Source: Nannochloropsis salina CCMP1776 (lineage: Eukaryota > Sar > Eustigmatophyceae > Eustigmatales > Monodopsidaceae). Taken from it: 64,000 nt of DNA. The position numbers were made by a program, and so were the translations under genes. How positions within the stretch are numbered: position 1 is the first letter of the stretch; the number at the start of each line of letters is the position of its first letter. Below the pieces are notes generated by a model. The model worked only from the letters and a program-made list of their open reading frames with translations. It made no database searches and was not told the DNA's origin. Location: positions 434,001 through 498,000 of the forward strand of contig SDOX01000001.1 of NCBI GenBank assembly GCA_004565275.1, written 5' to 3'. Below are positions 51,326 to 61,796 of the stretch, in pieces.

Positions 51326-52114
51326 GGGAGCAATCAGTGGGTATCGCCTGCACGCGTTTCGAAACCAGGCTGGCAGGTAGAGGAAAGGAGGATCCAGAAA
51401 CTTACTATTCTGCATTCATCCTTGAAAGATAAACCCGGACTTGAGATATTCAAACGTCTTGATGCCTGTCGAAGAGCAAGTGTAGTAATGATGGGTTGAA
51501 AAAGCAACAAGTTGCGGCAAGCTATCAAACAGAAGGAGTCGAGCCTTTTGACGGCATCAAGGGAAAGCGGCCAGCGGTCACCCGCAACACTCCCGCAAAA
51601 GATTTCCCACACCAGTCTGTTCGACCATCCTGTCCGACAGCTCCAAAAAAAGAACGGCTTCTCACGTCACTAAGCGCCAAGACTTGCGTGCGCGTGGACA
51701 GGTGATTCCAAAACCAATCTGGCGAACGAAGAAGCCTCAGGAACAGGAAGAATATCGCACAGCGTGCGTCCCCCCAAGCCACACGCAAGCGCGCACTGCG
51801 CGTCCAATTGCTGCCTAGAAACAAAAAAGGGTCAAAGGAGTAATAGACCGGCATATCCAAGCCCCGGTCTGGCCTCCAAGGACAATTAAAAGGGTGGTAG
51901 TCTCCCAGGCCCCACTCCTCGCTTCTGCCCCTCAACGGGCCCCTCTCTGAACTCACGCATCGCTCACTCCTCCGACACCGACCTCAGCCTCGCGACAGAC
52001 ATCTCACCCCCGCTCCCCCATCCTTGTACGCTTAGATTTTGAGCATCGGGAGGGGAGCAGCGGGAGCAGGGAACACGCTTCCTTGTCGTTGCGGTCGCGC
52101 CGTCTCCCCTGTCG
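51326..52114. promoter_or_regulatory. Divergent spacer between Rab1 and MaoC-like genes
   Basis: About 790 bases head-to-head, no gene supported. A minus-strand frame at 51525-51956 looks random. Presumed promoter of both genes. Confidence 0.3.
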
Positions 52115-53221
52115 ATGGATTTCTCATCCCTGCTGGAAAGCCTAAGGGTCTCCCCGGTGCTGGCCCTCGCCCTTTTCGTCTTGCTCCTCCTCATCGCAAG
52201 CGTCCAGCTGAGCACGAGGGTCACACACTTTTATCCCTCTACATTGGAACTGTGCAGCCTGTACGGCAAGCTCCTGGTATCCCCGTTGTACAAGACTTGG
52301 CGATGGAAGAGCAAGCTTCGGCGGGACATGCGGCTAAACCCGAATCTGGCATTTAAATTGCCTTTCGCGGCAGATCCCATCAACGTTCAACAGTATGTGC
52401 AAATGTGTGGATTGCAGGGTAAAGTGGAGGCGGAGGATTTACCGTTCGCGTACGTGGCTTCTTCATTCCTCTATCCCACGGTTTGTCTGCTGAGCCAGCG
52501 CCGCTACCTCTTCCCCGTGCTTGGCGGCATCCACGTTCACAATTATTTTCGATGGGAGCCTTTGAAGATGCAGCAGAAATATGAAGGCCTCCTAAAAGTT
52601 CAAGAGACGGTCAAATTTACAAGGAAGGGGGCGGAGGTGACATTTCCTCAGCTTTTGCTGAACGAGCAGGGGCGCGAGGTCTGGCGGTCCACAACGACAG
52701 TCTTGGTTCCCTGCCGCAACCCACCTCAGGACCCCTCCACCTCCATTGGCGCTGAGGCGGTGCCGACTAAACGCGTGAGTCTGGTTGACGAGTGCCGGAG
52801 TCTAGGACTCAAGGTGGAGTTGGTCCGGGAGCGGGCCTTCAAGACAGCAGCCGACACGGGCCGGCGCTTTGCGGCGGTGGTCAAAGACTACAACCCCATT
52901 CACCTGTTCACGTGGAGTGCCAGGCTCTTTGGCTTCCGGAGAGCAATCTGCCACGGCATGTATGTGGGGGCTCTGGCCCTGGAGGAGGCCCTGGACGCGT
53001 GGCGAGCAGAGGGGGGGGAGGCGACGGCCGTCATGGAGGCGGACGTTAAGTTCATCCGGCCCTGCTTTGTGGGAAATGGCTTCGTCGTAAAGATTTGGAG
53101 GGTGGAAGACAAGGCCGCCGAGGCGGGGAAGAGGCTGGTGGTGATGGTCGCGCAGCAAGGAAAGGACGACACCGTGCACATGCAGGCCACCGTCCAAGCG
53201 GCTCGGGAAGAGAGAGAGTGA
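52115..53221 (+). CDS. Membrane-anchored MaoC-like hot-dog (hydratase/dehydratase) protein
   Basis: An intronless 368-residue protein. Residues 11-31 (VSPVLALALFVLLLLIASVQL) form a membrane anchor. Residues about 85-215 look like a first, degenerate hot-dog domain. The second (about 245-365) contains RRFAAVVKDYNPIHLFTWSARL followed by GFRRAICHGMYVGALALEE, the MaoC hydratase motif with its catalytic Asp/His pair (D-x-N-P-I-H), then ADVKFIRPCFVGN. Related enzymes hydrate or dehydrate enoyl/3-hydroxyacyl thioesters in fatty-acid metabolism. The N-terminal anchor suggests an ER, mitochondrial or peroxisomal membrane site. The substrate (acyl-CoA or acyl-ACP) cannot be told. Start is the first ATG of the open frame. 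Confidence 0.82.
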   Translation: MDFSSLLESLRVSPVLALALFVLLLLIASVQLSTRVTHFYPSTLELCSLYGKLLVSPLYKTWRWKSKLRRDMRLNPNLAFKLPFAADPINVQQYVQMCGLQGKVEAEDLPFAYVASSFLYPTVCLLSQRRYLFPVLGGIHVHNYFRWEPLKMQQKYEGLLKVQETVKFTRKGAEVTFPQLLLNEQGREVWRSTTTVLVPCRNPPQDPSTSIGAEAVPTKRVSLVDECRSLGLKVELVRERAFKTAADTGRRFAAVVKDYNPIHLFTWSARLFGFRRAICHGMYVGALALEEALDAWRAEGGEATAVMEADVKFIRPCFVGNGFVVKIWRVEDKAAEAGKRLVVMVAQQGKDDTVHMQATVQAAREERE

Positions 53222-53460
53222 GAGGGGTGGGTGCCAGGGTCCGTCAAATCGTAACGCGTTAAAGAAAGTATCACCAGCCGCGTACAAGCCCCGTGAGACT
53301 CACGGGAACGAAATAAAAGAGGTGAGCAGGCTTCTCTTGGAAAGCCTCGCCATCGGCTCCTTGGCTTGGGGAGGCCTGACGTGCTTAAAGGAAACCTTTC
53401 TTTACTCCTTTTCCATTACAATTCCCGCCCATCTCGCAGTGGAGCTACTCATCGCATGGT

Positions 53461-54897
53461 CTACCCCTCGTGCTCTGACGCTGGAGGTTGAAGGAAGTGG
53501 GCGGGCGGTGCGCTTCCATGCCGTATCTCTTGCAAATCGACCTCCACCACCTTCACCGCGCCAGCATCTGAATCCTGTCCCCCCTCGCGTCCCACCGACC
53601 CTTTCCTCCCCTCGCCGTCCCCCGCCCTGCCGGCAAGCCTGCATTCCCCCTGCTCCCACGCGCGCATCCCATCACGGTCTCCGCAATCCGTACCGCCCCC
53701 TGTGGCCTCCTCAGCCACGTCCCCCACGGCTTCGCTCGCCCGCGTGGCGTCCGCGATGTGCGGCGCAGGGACCTTAAAGACCGAGGTCCCGTTGGAACGA
53801 CAGCTCTTCTGGGGCAAACCGTGTAGGTAGCCGTGTCCAATCTCCGCACCCAGGCAGCCCCGTCCGCCCCACTTCAAGTTAGGCATCAGCGTGGCCGTGC
53901 GCACGGTGTCCGTCTCCGTGTTGTACACGTAGAAGTCGATTGTCTGCTCCAGATTCCTGCCCAACACCTCCTCGAGCACGTCCGGGTCTGATACCAGTAT
54001 GAAGTGGGTGATACGGATGGTCAAAAAGAAGCTTTGCCTCCAACACGTCCTAGACGCCCTCTTCCTCACCTCTGAAGACGGTTTCGGCGGTCCCGAGCAG
54101 GAAGTCGGTCATGGCTTGGAGACCCGCCAGCTCGGCCGGGGAGTCGGGGACCACCTCCAGGACGCGGACAAGGTGCTCCTCTGACTGATCGTAGTAATCG
54201 AAACGTATTGTCACGCCTGATTGGGGAGGAGAGAAGAAATCCGAGTGCAGGTGTGTGGGAGATGGGCTTCAAGAATGACAGAAAACAGCCCCCTCTCGGC
54301 ACTGCGCTTTGACCTACCTAGCATTCCCTGGCCGTCCCACTTCTTGCTCGGCGTCAAAACCAGATCTGTAGCAGTGGATTGATATAAAGAGCGTAATCGA
54401 GTGATTTTCCAACTGGCGTGGGCATCCGTCGTCGAGTGCTAAAGGCCTCTCTCCCACACCGGCCCATCCTCTTTGATTTTAGTTGTCACGCTTTACCTCG
54501 CACAGTTTGGCTCTTTGAATTGTATATCTTGAGTTCCAATGGACGATCTTCAAATTCTCGGATTAAATCTATGAATGTATAGTCGACTTGCTGTCGTTGT
54601 GTAAAGTAGTCAACAAAATGTCCAAGGTTAGTCCTGATCCCGCGTTACATTGCCATGATCCTACATACATCCAATAAACGCTTCCAATTTTGCTACCTGG
54701 GTCATCGTTTTACTCACACGTAGTGGAAGGTGATTTGCCATGACGATAAAATCAAAGAAGGAAACGAGGCCCGCAGCAGCTGCAGGGGACCCAGCCTGAA
54801 CACCAAGTACACGGTAGCCGCAGTTCTGCAGATCTTCGTCTCCTGCAAATTCTCCGGCATTTTCACCAGCTGCCGAAGCCGAGGTTGCGTTCCCCAT
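53461..54897 (-). CDS. GORASP: GRASP55/65-type Golgi reassembly stacking protein
   Basis: Exons 54897-54718, 54590-54497, 54365-54318, 54216-54070 and 53987-53461 join in frame to 331 residues. It opens MGNATSAS with Gly2 as the expected myristoylation site. Two GRASP-type PDZ domains follow. PDZ1: YRVLGVQAGSPAAAAGLVSFFDFIV, RPLELKIYNSKSQTVR, TPSKKWDGQGMLGVTIRFD. PDZ2: VRVLEVVPDSPAELAGLQAMTDFLLG, DFYVYNTETDTVRTATLMP, LKWGGRGCLGAEIGHGYLHGLP. GRASPs tether Golgi cisternae and act in unconventional secretion. The tail (about 225-331) is Gly/Glu/Arg-rich and unconserved, as usual. Convergent with the MaoC-like gene (about 240-base gap) and divergent from CFAP20. Confidence 0.94.
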
Positions 54898-55537
54898 ACG
54901 TTGCGTGCGGAATCCTGTGCTACTCAGTTGGCGCGTGCAATGACAGCTAGGTACGCAAAAGCCTTTCTTGCCTTCGAACGAATGATGCCTGCGGCGAGGC
55001 CGAAAAGATGCTAGATGTTACTCACGGCTCTTCCAGGCGACCTAAAAATGTGACAGGGTGATAAGTATAGCTTACCCTGATTCGTTAGACATCAAGCCGT
55101 TGGAAAAATAGCGCGATGCAGCGGAGGAGTTGGCGCTGCCTGCGCCGCTGCCCCAGGGAAAGGAAGCTCCTCTTTTGGCGGCAACGTCCGGAGGTCGGTC
55201 AGACCGTTACGGCCGGAGACGCGAAAACGGCCTTTGTCCACTTGGAAAATCTGAGGGCCTCGAATAAATTCTTGCGATTCATTCCCTGTTTGACAGTGCT
55301 CGCGTGTTTACCAAATTACATCGCTCCCCGTAAAGTGCAGCCTAATTGTGCCTGCTTGCTTGTTGTTTTGTTCGACAATACATGTATTTTCTCCATTCTC
55401 GATGTAGTCGTGCTAGACACTTACAGAGTACCTATGCTCCTCTCTTTTCATTTTTTTAAGCTCCAAGCCTTTCTTAAGTACCGAAAATCGGGGAAATCTT
55501 TGAAGGATATATCCCATTTAATACGAAACTCTACAGA
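54898..55537. promoter_or_regulatory. Divergent spacer between GRASP and CFAP20
   Basis: A 640-base head-to-head spacer, turning AT-rich after 55250. Several plus-strand frames here are random or 5' untranslated sequence of CFAP20. Confidence 0.3.
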
Positions 55538-56580
55538 ATGTTTCACAATACTTACCAGGCAGGATTCCTGTCCATCCTGTACTCTATCGGCAGCAAGCCT
55601 TTACAAATTTGGAATTCCATGGTACAAAATGGACACATAAAACGTCTCACAGACCAAGAAATTCAGTCGTCAGTGCTCGAAATTGCCGGAACAAATGTGT
55701 CCACGACTTACATCCAATGTCCAGCAGAAAAAAGCAAATTTCTTGGCATTAGGCTGCCTTACCTTATGATTATTCTGAAAAATGTGCGTTAAAATGTCAC
55801 CCTATTACTCCTCTCTCTCTTCAAAAAGGCCAAGTTTCACCAATTTGTACTACCAAACGCGTGATCTGCATAACAGTATTCTATCTGTGTGTGTTGTCTT
55901 GTGCTGGAATATATGCCCTCTACATGAGAGCTTTATGTCATTTCGATGATAGTCCCCAGGTCTTCCTTCATTCTCTTATCATATATACATTTCCTGTCTT
56001 TACTATGGCAAGTACAGCAAAGAAAATAACTTATCTTTCACCTCCTTTTGTAAATGTACATCATCAGTTGAATAAGTATTTCACCTTTGAAGTGACCATT
56101 CTGGACGACAAGAACGTGCGTCGCCGCTTTCGTGCTTCCACCTTTCAGTCTTGTACACGCGTAAAACCTTTTATATGCGTAATGCCTATGCACCTAGATG
56201 AGGGATGGAACCAAATTCAATTCAACCTTGCGGACTTCACACGCCGCGCTTACGGCACGAATTACGTTGAGACCCTTCGTGTTCAAATCCATGCAAACTG
56301 TCGCCTCCGTCGGATTTACTTTTCTGATCGACTTTACTGTGAGGAAGAGCTGCCTGCAGAGTTCAAGGTCTTCCTTCCCATCACTCCACAGGACAAAGCG
56401 GGCTCAGAAGCCGCCACATTTGCGGGCAACGGACGATCACTCAGGGTACGCAGGAGAAAGGAGAAAGTTTTACCCCCGAAAATTGATGAGAACACTCACC
56501 AAACTAATCAGCCTGACAAAAAGTCCGATCAGCTTAACAAAGAGCACGAGGTAAGGAGTTATCCGGCAGGCGCTGTGTAA
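55538..56580 (+). CDS. CFAP20: CFAP20/BUG22 cilia- and transcription-linked protein with C-terminal extension
   Basis: Exons 55538-55783 and 56068-56580 join in frame (252 residues). The N-terminus [20 protein letters not shown] matches the nearly invariant start of CFAP20, and GNxVSTTYI-type, [34 protein letters not shown] and [20 protein letters not shown] segments follow without gaps. CFAP20 lies on the inner junction of ciliary doublet microtubules and in some species acts in the nucleus. Canonical proteins end near 193 residues; this one has ~60 extra basic, Lys/Arg/Asn-rich residues ([12 protein letters not shown]). A GTAAGG donor at 56551 could cut off the last nine. The first donor is GTGCGT. 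Confidence 0.95.
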
Positions 56581-56759
56581 GAAAAAAAAAAGAAAACACC
56601 CTGTACTCTTCCAGGGACCTCTGGCGCCATTTAAGGGCATGTGAAAATTATCGCATATTTAATAGAAAACCATTTTAACATCGAAATAAGCAAATGACTA
56701 AAGTTTGGGCTACGGCCTATGCACAATTTTACTTCTGCGCGGGCAAGGGAGGTCGCTTT

Positions 56760-58019
56760 TTACCAGCCTTCAAACTGCCCCACTCCGACCTTGGGACTTT
56801 CTCCCTCACCAGGCCTTTGTTGCCGACTTTCCCGTTCCGAACCCTGCTTCTCTTCTACATTGCTCTCCATGTCCCGTTCTCGAGGCGCCACTTCTATTGG
56901 TAGAATTTCCTTCCGGTCCATTCTCTCCATTAACTCGCGGCGGCGTTCTTTTTCTCTGCGCTTTTCTTCGCGTGTCTCCTCGCCGGCCATCGCCCATTTC
57001 TTCTCCTCTAAGTCAACCATCTCCGGCGGAATCTCGAGCGTCACAGGTCCGAAGTGGCCCTTACGAAAATCGCTCATGAGGCGGTCGGCGGCCGAATACA
57101 GGTTGCCGCGGTAGAGCTTGGCTGCCAGGGCATGCAGGTACTCCTCTCCCGACAAGGTGCATGGATCCAGCTGATAACGCTGCTCCAGGCGACTGAGATC
57201 CACATAGCCCGGACGCCGTGCATGCACGCGGCGTAGCATGTTGATGAGCTCACCGGCCACGACCTGGACGTCGTAGGAGGCTTGCCCGATGTCGTTGCAC
57301 ACGGCGAGCTTGAAGGCCGTGGCTTGATCAACCTGCTTGGCAGGAATGATGCCAGGCGAATCCAAAAGCTCTAGCTCTTCCTCCTTACGGCTCGAGCCCA
57401 TCGCTGCCGCCCCCAGCCGGACCCAGGAGATGCGCTTCGTCACGCCCGGCATATTCTTGGACTTGGCCAGCCGGCGGCCTATCAGCTTGTTGATGATGGC
57501 TGACTTTCCTACATTGGGGTATCCGATCACCGCCACTCGAATGCTTCGCGGCAGCAACCCCAAACGAGCTCGGCGCTCGTTTACAGCCGCACCTGCCTTC
57601 AGAGCTATCATCTTGAGCCGGTGGATATCTGTGCCCTGCCTGGAGTCCACGAAGACGACGGGTACTCGAGGCTGGCCTATGCGGTGCGCTGCACGCGCGG
57701 ATTGTACATAAAAATCGCTCCACTCCTTTATGGCGGCGGATGGTGCCATATCCTTGCGTGTCATCGCGACGATCAAGGGGCGCCGACCAACCCACTGCCG
57801 GACTAGGGGGTGGGTGGTGGCTGTGGGAATTCGGGCATCGCGAGCCTCAACTACCACGTCCACGAGCTTCAAAAAGTCTTGCAGTTCCCTTTCGGCCTTT
57901 GCAATGTGGCCTGGATACCAATTTATCACATGCCGCGAAACGGAGACGTCTTCCTCATCGGGCCTGAAACCGAAGTCAGGCTCTTGCACCTCGCCGCTTT
58001 TCCGGCCTCCCGCACCCAT
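56760..58019 (-). CDS. rbgA: RbgA/YlqF-type circularly permuted GTPase, ribosome assembly
   Basis: An intronless 419-residue frame. It opens the domain with INWYPGHIAKAERELQDFLKLVDVVVEARDARIP, the YlqF signature, and the GTPase boxes come in permuted order: TRKD (G4; TRKD in place of NKxD), VDSRQGTD (G5), GYPNVGKSAIINKL (G1, near 164), PGVTK (G2), DSPGI (G3). The C-terminal helical domain follows (residues about 240-330), then a long basic/acidic coiled-coil tail (REEKRREKERRRELMER). Bacterial RbgA matures the 50S subunit; relatives act in plastids and mitochondria. No clear presequence is seen from the ATG at 58019, and the frame stays open ~40 codons upstream without an ATG, so an unseen 5' exon may carry targeting. 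Confidence 0.88.
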   Translation of the reverse strand: MGAGGRKSGEVQEPDFGFRPDEEDVSVSRHVINWYPGHIAKAERELQDFLKLVDVVVEARDARIPTATTHPLVRQWVGRRPLIVAMTRKDMAPSAAIKEWSDFYVQSARAAHRIGQPRVPVVFVDSRQGTDIHRLKMIALKAGAAVNERRARLGLLPRSIRVAVIGYPNVGKSAIINKLIGRRLAKSKNMPGVTKRISWVRLGAAAMGSSRKEEELELLDSPGIIPAKQVDQATAFKLAVCNDIGQASYDVQVVAGELINMLRRVHARRPGYVDLSRLEQRYQLDPCTLSGEEYLHALAAKLYRGNLYSAADRLMSDFRKGHFGPVTLEIPPEMVDLEEKKWAMAGEETREEKRREKERRRELMERMDRKEILPIEVAPRERDMESNVEEKQGSERESRQQRPGEGESPKVGVGQFEGW

Positions 58020-58274
58020 AGCCGTGAAGGCTGCGGTACACAGAGCAGCGGGCCTATTCTTCAGCTTAGCGGTGCATATAGGAACCTGGTGGGCGTGAAT
58101 GCAACAAGGAGGTTTGGTTTTTAAATGCTTTTAAAGGGATAAGCAAGGCGTGGCTACCGACGGATACTCCGCCCCAACAACCTACTGACCTTATTTATGA
58201 AAGCACCAGTGAAGCGGTAAAAGAGCATCATGATGGTAATGTATGCAGCGGAGTAGATTGGCCTGGTAAACCCC

Positions 58275-58625
58275 TTAAAGCGGCGTAGGTGGTACTGCTG
58301 ATTTTCTAGCAGCCTTCTCGACATTCTGGTCGCGGAGCTCAAGGCCGCCACCAGACTCCTCTTCCAGCCACCACCGAGCCACCCAGGCAGAGATGGTCAG
58401 CGCGAACCAAATTATGGAATCCCCTGCAATGAACACTGCTCTATGAGTTTTGTTGGCACGTGAGTGTTTGAGAACTTCAATTAGGGCCCATGGCCTCGCG
58501 GCCTCGAGGCCTCTGGTGAATTTGCTGTGCTCGACTGCCCTCTCTTATATCCGAGGACAGCCCGGCCCATGTGACTCACGTCCGTCGGACGGCCCATCCC
58601 AGAGACTGGACCATCCACCCCACAT
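58275..58625 (-). CDS. Possible 64-aa tryptophan-rich membrane microprotein (two exons)
   Basis: ATG at 58625; exons 58625-58580 and 58423-58275 join through a perfect CGGAC/GTGAGT...TTGCAG/GGG intron to exactly 65 codons. It reads MWGGWSSLWDGPSDG, then the single membrane helix SIIWFALTISAWVARWWL, then a charged tail ending KSAVPPTPL. Size and layout resemble accessory subunits of mitochondrial complexes, but I cannot name it. A competing unspliced 65-codon frame covers 58351-58154 on the same strand in another register (starting MAALSSATRMSRRLL, one hydrophobic segment), and both cannot be judged by eye. Confidence 0.42.
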
Positions 58626-59204
58626 TACGTCTGAGTATCAGGTGAAGCCTGTGATTTTAGCCTGACCGATAGGAATCACTGGGTGCACATGATGCGAGTG
58701 TACATCCCTGGGAAATGGTGTTGACGGTTGCATTTCCCAGATGCAGAGATCACACAATTTCCTTTCACTGTCCTTATGTTGTAGATCCTTTTATCTTTTT
58801 CATACGAACTTCATCTTAAGCCTATCAAACATGATTTTTTGTTTTTTTTTACGCTGTCCAGCCCTCGGTAGACGCTAGAGTCTACAAGGAATTTAATCTT
58901 CTTTCTTTCGTCAATGTGTCCAGACAGATGCAGCTGGCATCCCTCAAGGTTGGACTTTAGGATGTCATGAGCAGAAGTGACGAAAAGGGAAACGCCAATG
59001 CCAACGGTGCAAGGATATATGAAGCGTAAAGCTCTGTCAAAGCTCCTGAACGATGCTTTTTGTTTTGATGTCATTACTTATTGTGCCTTATCATATGCCT
59101 TTACTATACTATATCCGAAAGAAATAGTGATATAGGTTACGCACATGAGTCGAGCAGAAACGTTGTGGACTTTAGCGGCAGGGACGCAAACCAATATTAC
59201 AGAG
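58626..59204. other. Spacer, no gene seen
   Basis: About 580 bases, AT-rich. It should hold the microprotein promoter and the remains of the glycosyltransferase 5' end. No recognisable first exon of the pseudogene was found here. Confidence 0.3.
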
Positions 59205-60430
59205 GGCAAAAAGAATCGCTCGTACGATTTCTGTGACGGCGGATGGACCATATAAGGACGGAGCAGCCGTTTTAGCCCATGTTATTCGCAAGGCGGTGAA
59301 AGACTCGCATTACAGCATGGAGCTTATCGCCATGGTGCATCCGAGTGTTACGACCACTCATGCGTCCTTAACGCATGCCAGCTGGAAGTGAGTACCCAAA
59401 TACGCATACTTGCTAGACCTACGTGTTGTTTCTCGCATGTGATTTTATCCTGGGCGAGGTGTTTGTATGCCATATCTACGCGTGGAGTCTCCAGAATTCA
59501 AATTGCTTGACTGTAGACTCATTGGAACAATCATGATTCCCCCTTCCTTTTCGTTCGTTCATTGATGAATCGCGGCAGACATCTGGACCGAGACGTCCCG
59601 TTGGATGTGAAGAAGATAAAGGGCACCTACATGAGAAAGAACATCGCTAAGAATGGATGTTGCGATGCTTTGGAGCTCGTCAAGCTACATGCTTGGCTAC
59701 TGGATGGGTACCATTTGTTGTCCATTTGGATATGGACTCTTAGATTTCGAAATCTCTGGACGCATTGTTCGATTCTCCGGGTAAGGACTTCATTTACACT
59801 CGTGACAACCCCATGATGATGTCCACCTCTAAGGAATGTCTGGTGCAGGGTGGATCTTTCATGCTGCGATCTCACCGAACAGACTAAGACAATATCGTAG
59901 CAATTAAGAAGAGGGGTGCTTACTTTCGAAATGCAGGTTGGGGAAATAGCGGGGTGGGATGGTTCTGGGGGGGGACGACCATTCAAGGTACGCAAATGAT
60001 AAGCGAGATCATCCATTGCATACACCACTTTTCGTACTGACGACGATATCGTGAAGAGACGCATCATATTTGCTCGTCTCACGTTGTTGTTGACCTCATT
60101 ATATCTCACGTAAGTCATTTGCGTAATTTTTCTAATACTTTTGTGTAAGTTGATGTTGTCGTCACGTTACTGTTTATCACGCGTTTCCAGGCCCACTTCC
60201 GTACTACTTTTTGAAGGTGGTAGATCTCGCTTGATCTCGGAGAGGAAATCGATGCATCTACAACAACATGCTGGACACCCTGGATTGCAGACAAACTGAT
60301 CCCTCGTTTGTCAAAAGTGTGCATTTCACTGTCTGTCAGAAGCCTTGGAATTGCGCTTACTCCCGCAAAGTCCCGAGCTGCGACCACTTCGTAAAAGAGC
60401 GGTGTAAGCTCCGAAAAGGTACGTGACGGT
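59205..60430 (+). pseudogene. Decayed family 8 glycosyltransferase (glycogenin-like)
   Basis: Pieces of a GT8 protein lie in the right order with intron-like gaps. 59205-59387 reads RTISVTADGPYKDGAAVLAH and KDSHYSMELIAMVHP. 59579-59710 reads KNGCCDALELVKLHAWLLDG. 59730-59790 reads VHLDMDS then SLDALFDSP, the catalytic DxD region. 59845-59990 reads VQGG, DNIVAIKKRGAYF and GWGNSGVGWFWGGTTIQ. From 60192, PLPYYFLKVVD, CIYNNMLDTLDC and VHFTVCQKPWNCAY. These match the GT8 order and motifs of stramenopile and fungal proteins. The frame is broken by three in-frame stops (after LDMDS, after HRTD, after VVDLA) and by a frame shift between LLDG and VHLD. Splice sites mostly survive (GTGAGT at 59388, GTACGC at 59992). 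No N-terminus is found. It is a host gene that has decayed, not long ago judging by the intact motifs. Confidence 0.8.
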
Positions 60431-61796
60431 GAAACCATGGATAAGCGCTTCTACACAATATCTAGATTATTGATCAAAGCCCAGCATGGTGTTCTCTTGT
60501 GTGTCTTGTATTTCTCAGCCATCTTCAATTTTTTTGTGTCTACCCAAGTTGAATCGCACTTATTGTGTGCTTTTTTAAGTCTTTGTGTCCTGTGCTTTGC
60601 ATAATAGAATGAAGACTAGATAGCGTTAATTCCTCGATGTATGTTCACTTACTATGGAAATCCTTTTATAAACCAGGTAGCGTTTCGTGAAGCTGCCGCA
60701 TTTGTGGAGCCCTGTACCAGAGCTCAGTACCAATTTTAAATTTTAAAAGAGAATTGGGTAATCAATACAATGAGGAAGGCGTGATGACCATGCAAAAGCT
60801 TTCAGAGCTCTTTCTCTGTGCATGTATGTGTGGCTTAAACGTTTAACTTTCGTAGACAAGAAGAAACGCCTATCGCCTCAAAAAGCAAAATTTTGTTTTT
60901 CCATTTATATGTCACATTTGCATCGGACGAACACGACAATCTGTGATGTTGCTTTGGTTTGAAGAACTTGACGGTGGGTGAGATGCGATGCGTCTCTTCA
61001 GTTTTCAAATTTTTTTGAACTCTGCCTCGACCGTTGCCGCCGTTAGCCCGGCGAAACCGCTAACGCTCGTGACGCTTCGGTTTTGCACCTCTTCGACAAA
61101 ACCATTCGATGTCGTGACATGTTTGCCAATGGTAAATATTTACATGGAAATTATTTCACAAATGATGCTTCGCAAATTTTCCATATTTAAATATAGCAAA
61201 GGCACAAGTGGCTTGTCCTCATACTTCTTAATCGCTCCTTTTGTACAGCTACTTTATAGCTTTACGTGGCTCAAGATAACATCCTACTTCCTAACATATC
61301 AACTGTTTCTCGAACACTCCGTGCTATATCTAGCTATGAAGTGGCATCCGTTGTCATCGCGCATGCGTTGTTGGCGACACACTGTTTGAGCGCTTCTTGT
61401 AATTAGAGTTCTCCGGGGCGCAGACAGGAGTGCCCTGGCATACTTGGATCACGCGACGCGTGGTATGCTAGGTCCACAAAACAAATCCTTCTTTCAAATT
61501 CCTCAAATCTCAATGTCTCTCTCACAGGCTGATTACATATCGTTTTAAAGCCAAATGGAGACTTCGACGAGAAAAGGCTTTCATGAACGCAGTGACGCAC
61601 GATTTCCCGCTGGAGCGTTTCATGATTCCATGAACTTGACATCAAATGATTCAATAAGAAGCTCTCAGTTTTCCAAGGAAGGCGCTTTCAACGAAGGTAA
61701 ATGAGGAAATCGAATATTGGTCGAGATATTTAAAAATCTCGCGTTTTACACCGCAATTGGAACCCTGCTCTGCAATCAAATTGCGAACTTTGTAAC
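60431..61796. other. Long AT-rich region upstream of the MYB gene
   Basis: About 1.37 kb with little coding character. A 133-codon frame at 60988-61389 starts with a Leu/Phe/Ser-rich stretch but contains no recognisable domain. An upstream exon of the MYB gene may lie here, because that gene's first residues look non-conserved and an acceptor-like TACGTAG sits at 61843-61849. Confidence 0.3.

Noticed and set aside
60988-61389. 133-codon frame with hydrophobic start
   Set aside because: No recognisable domain and surrounded by AT-rich non-coding DNA; at most a 5' exon fragment.
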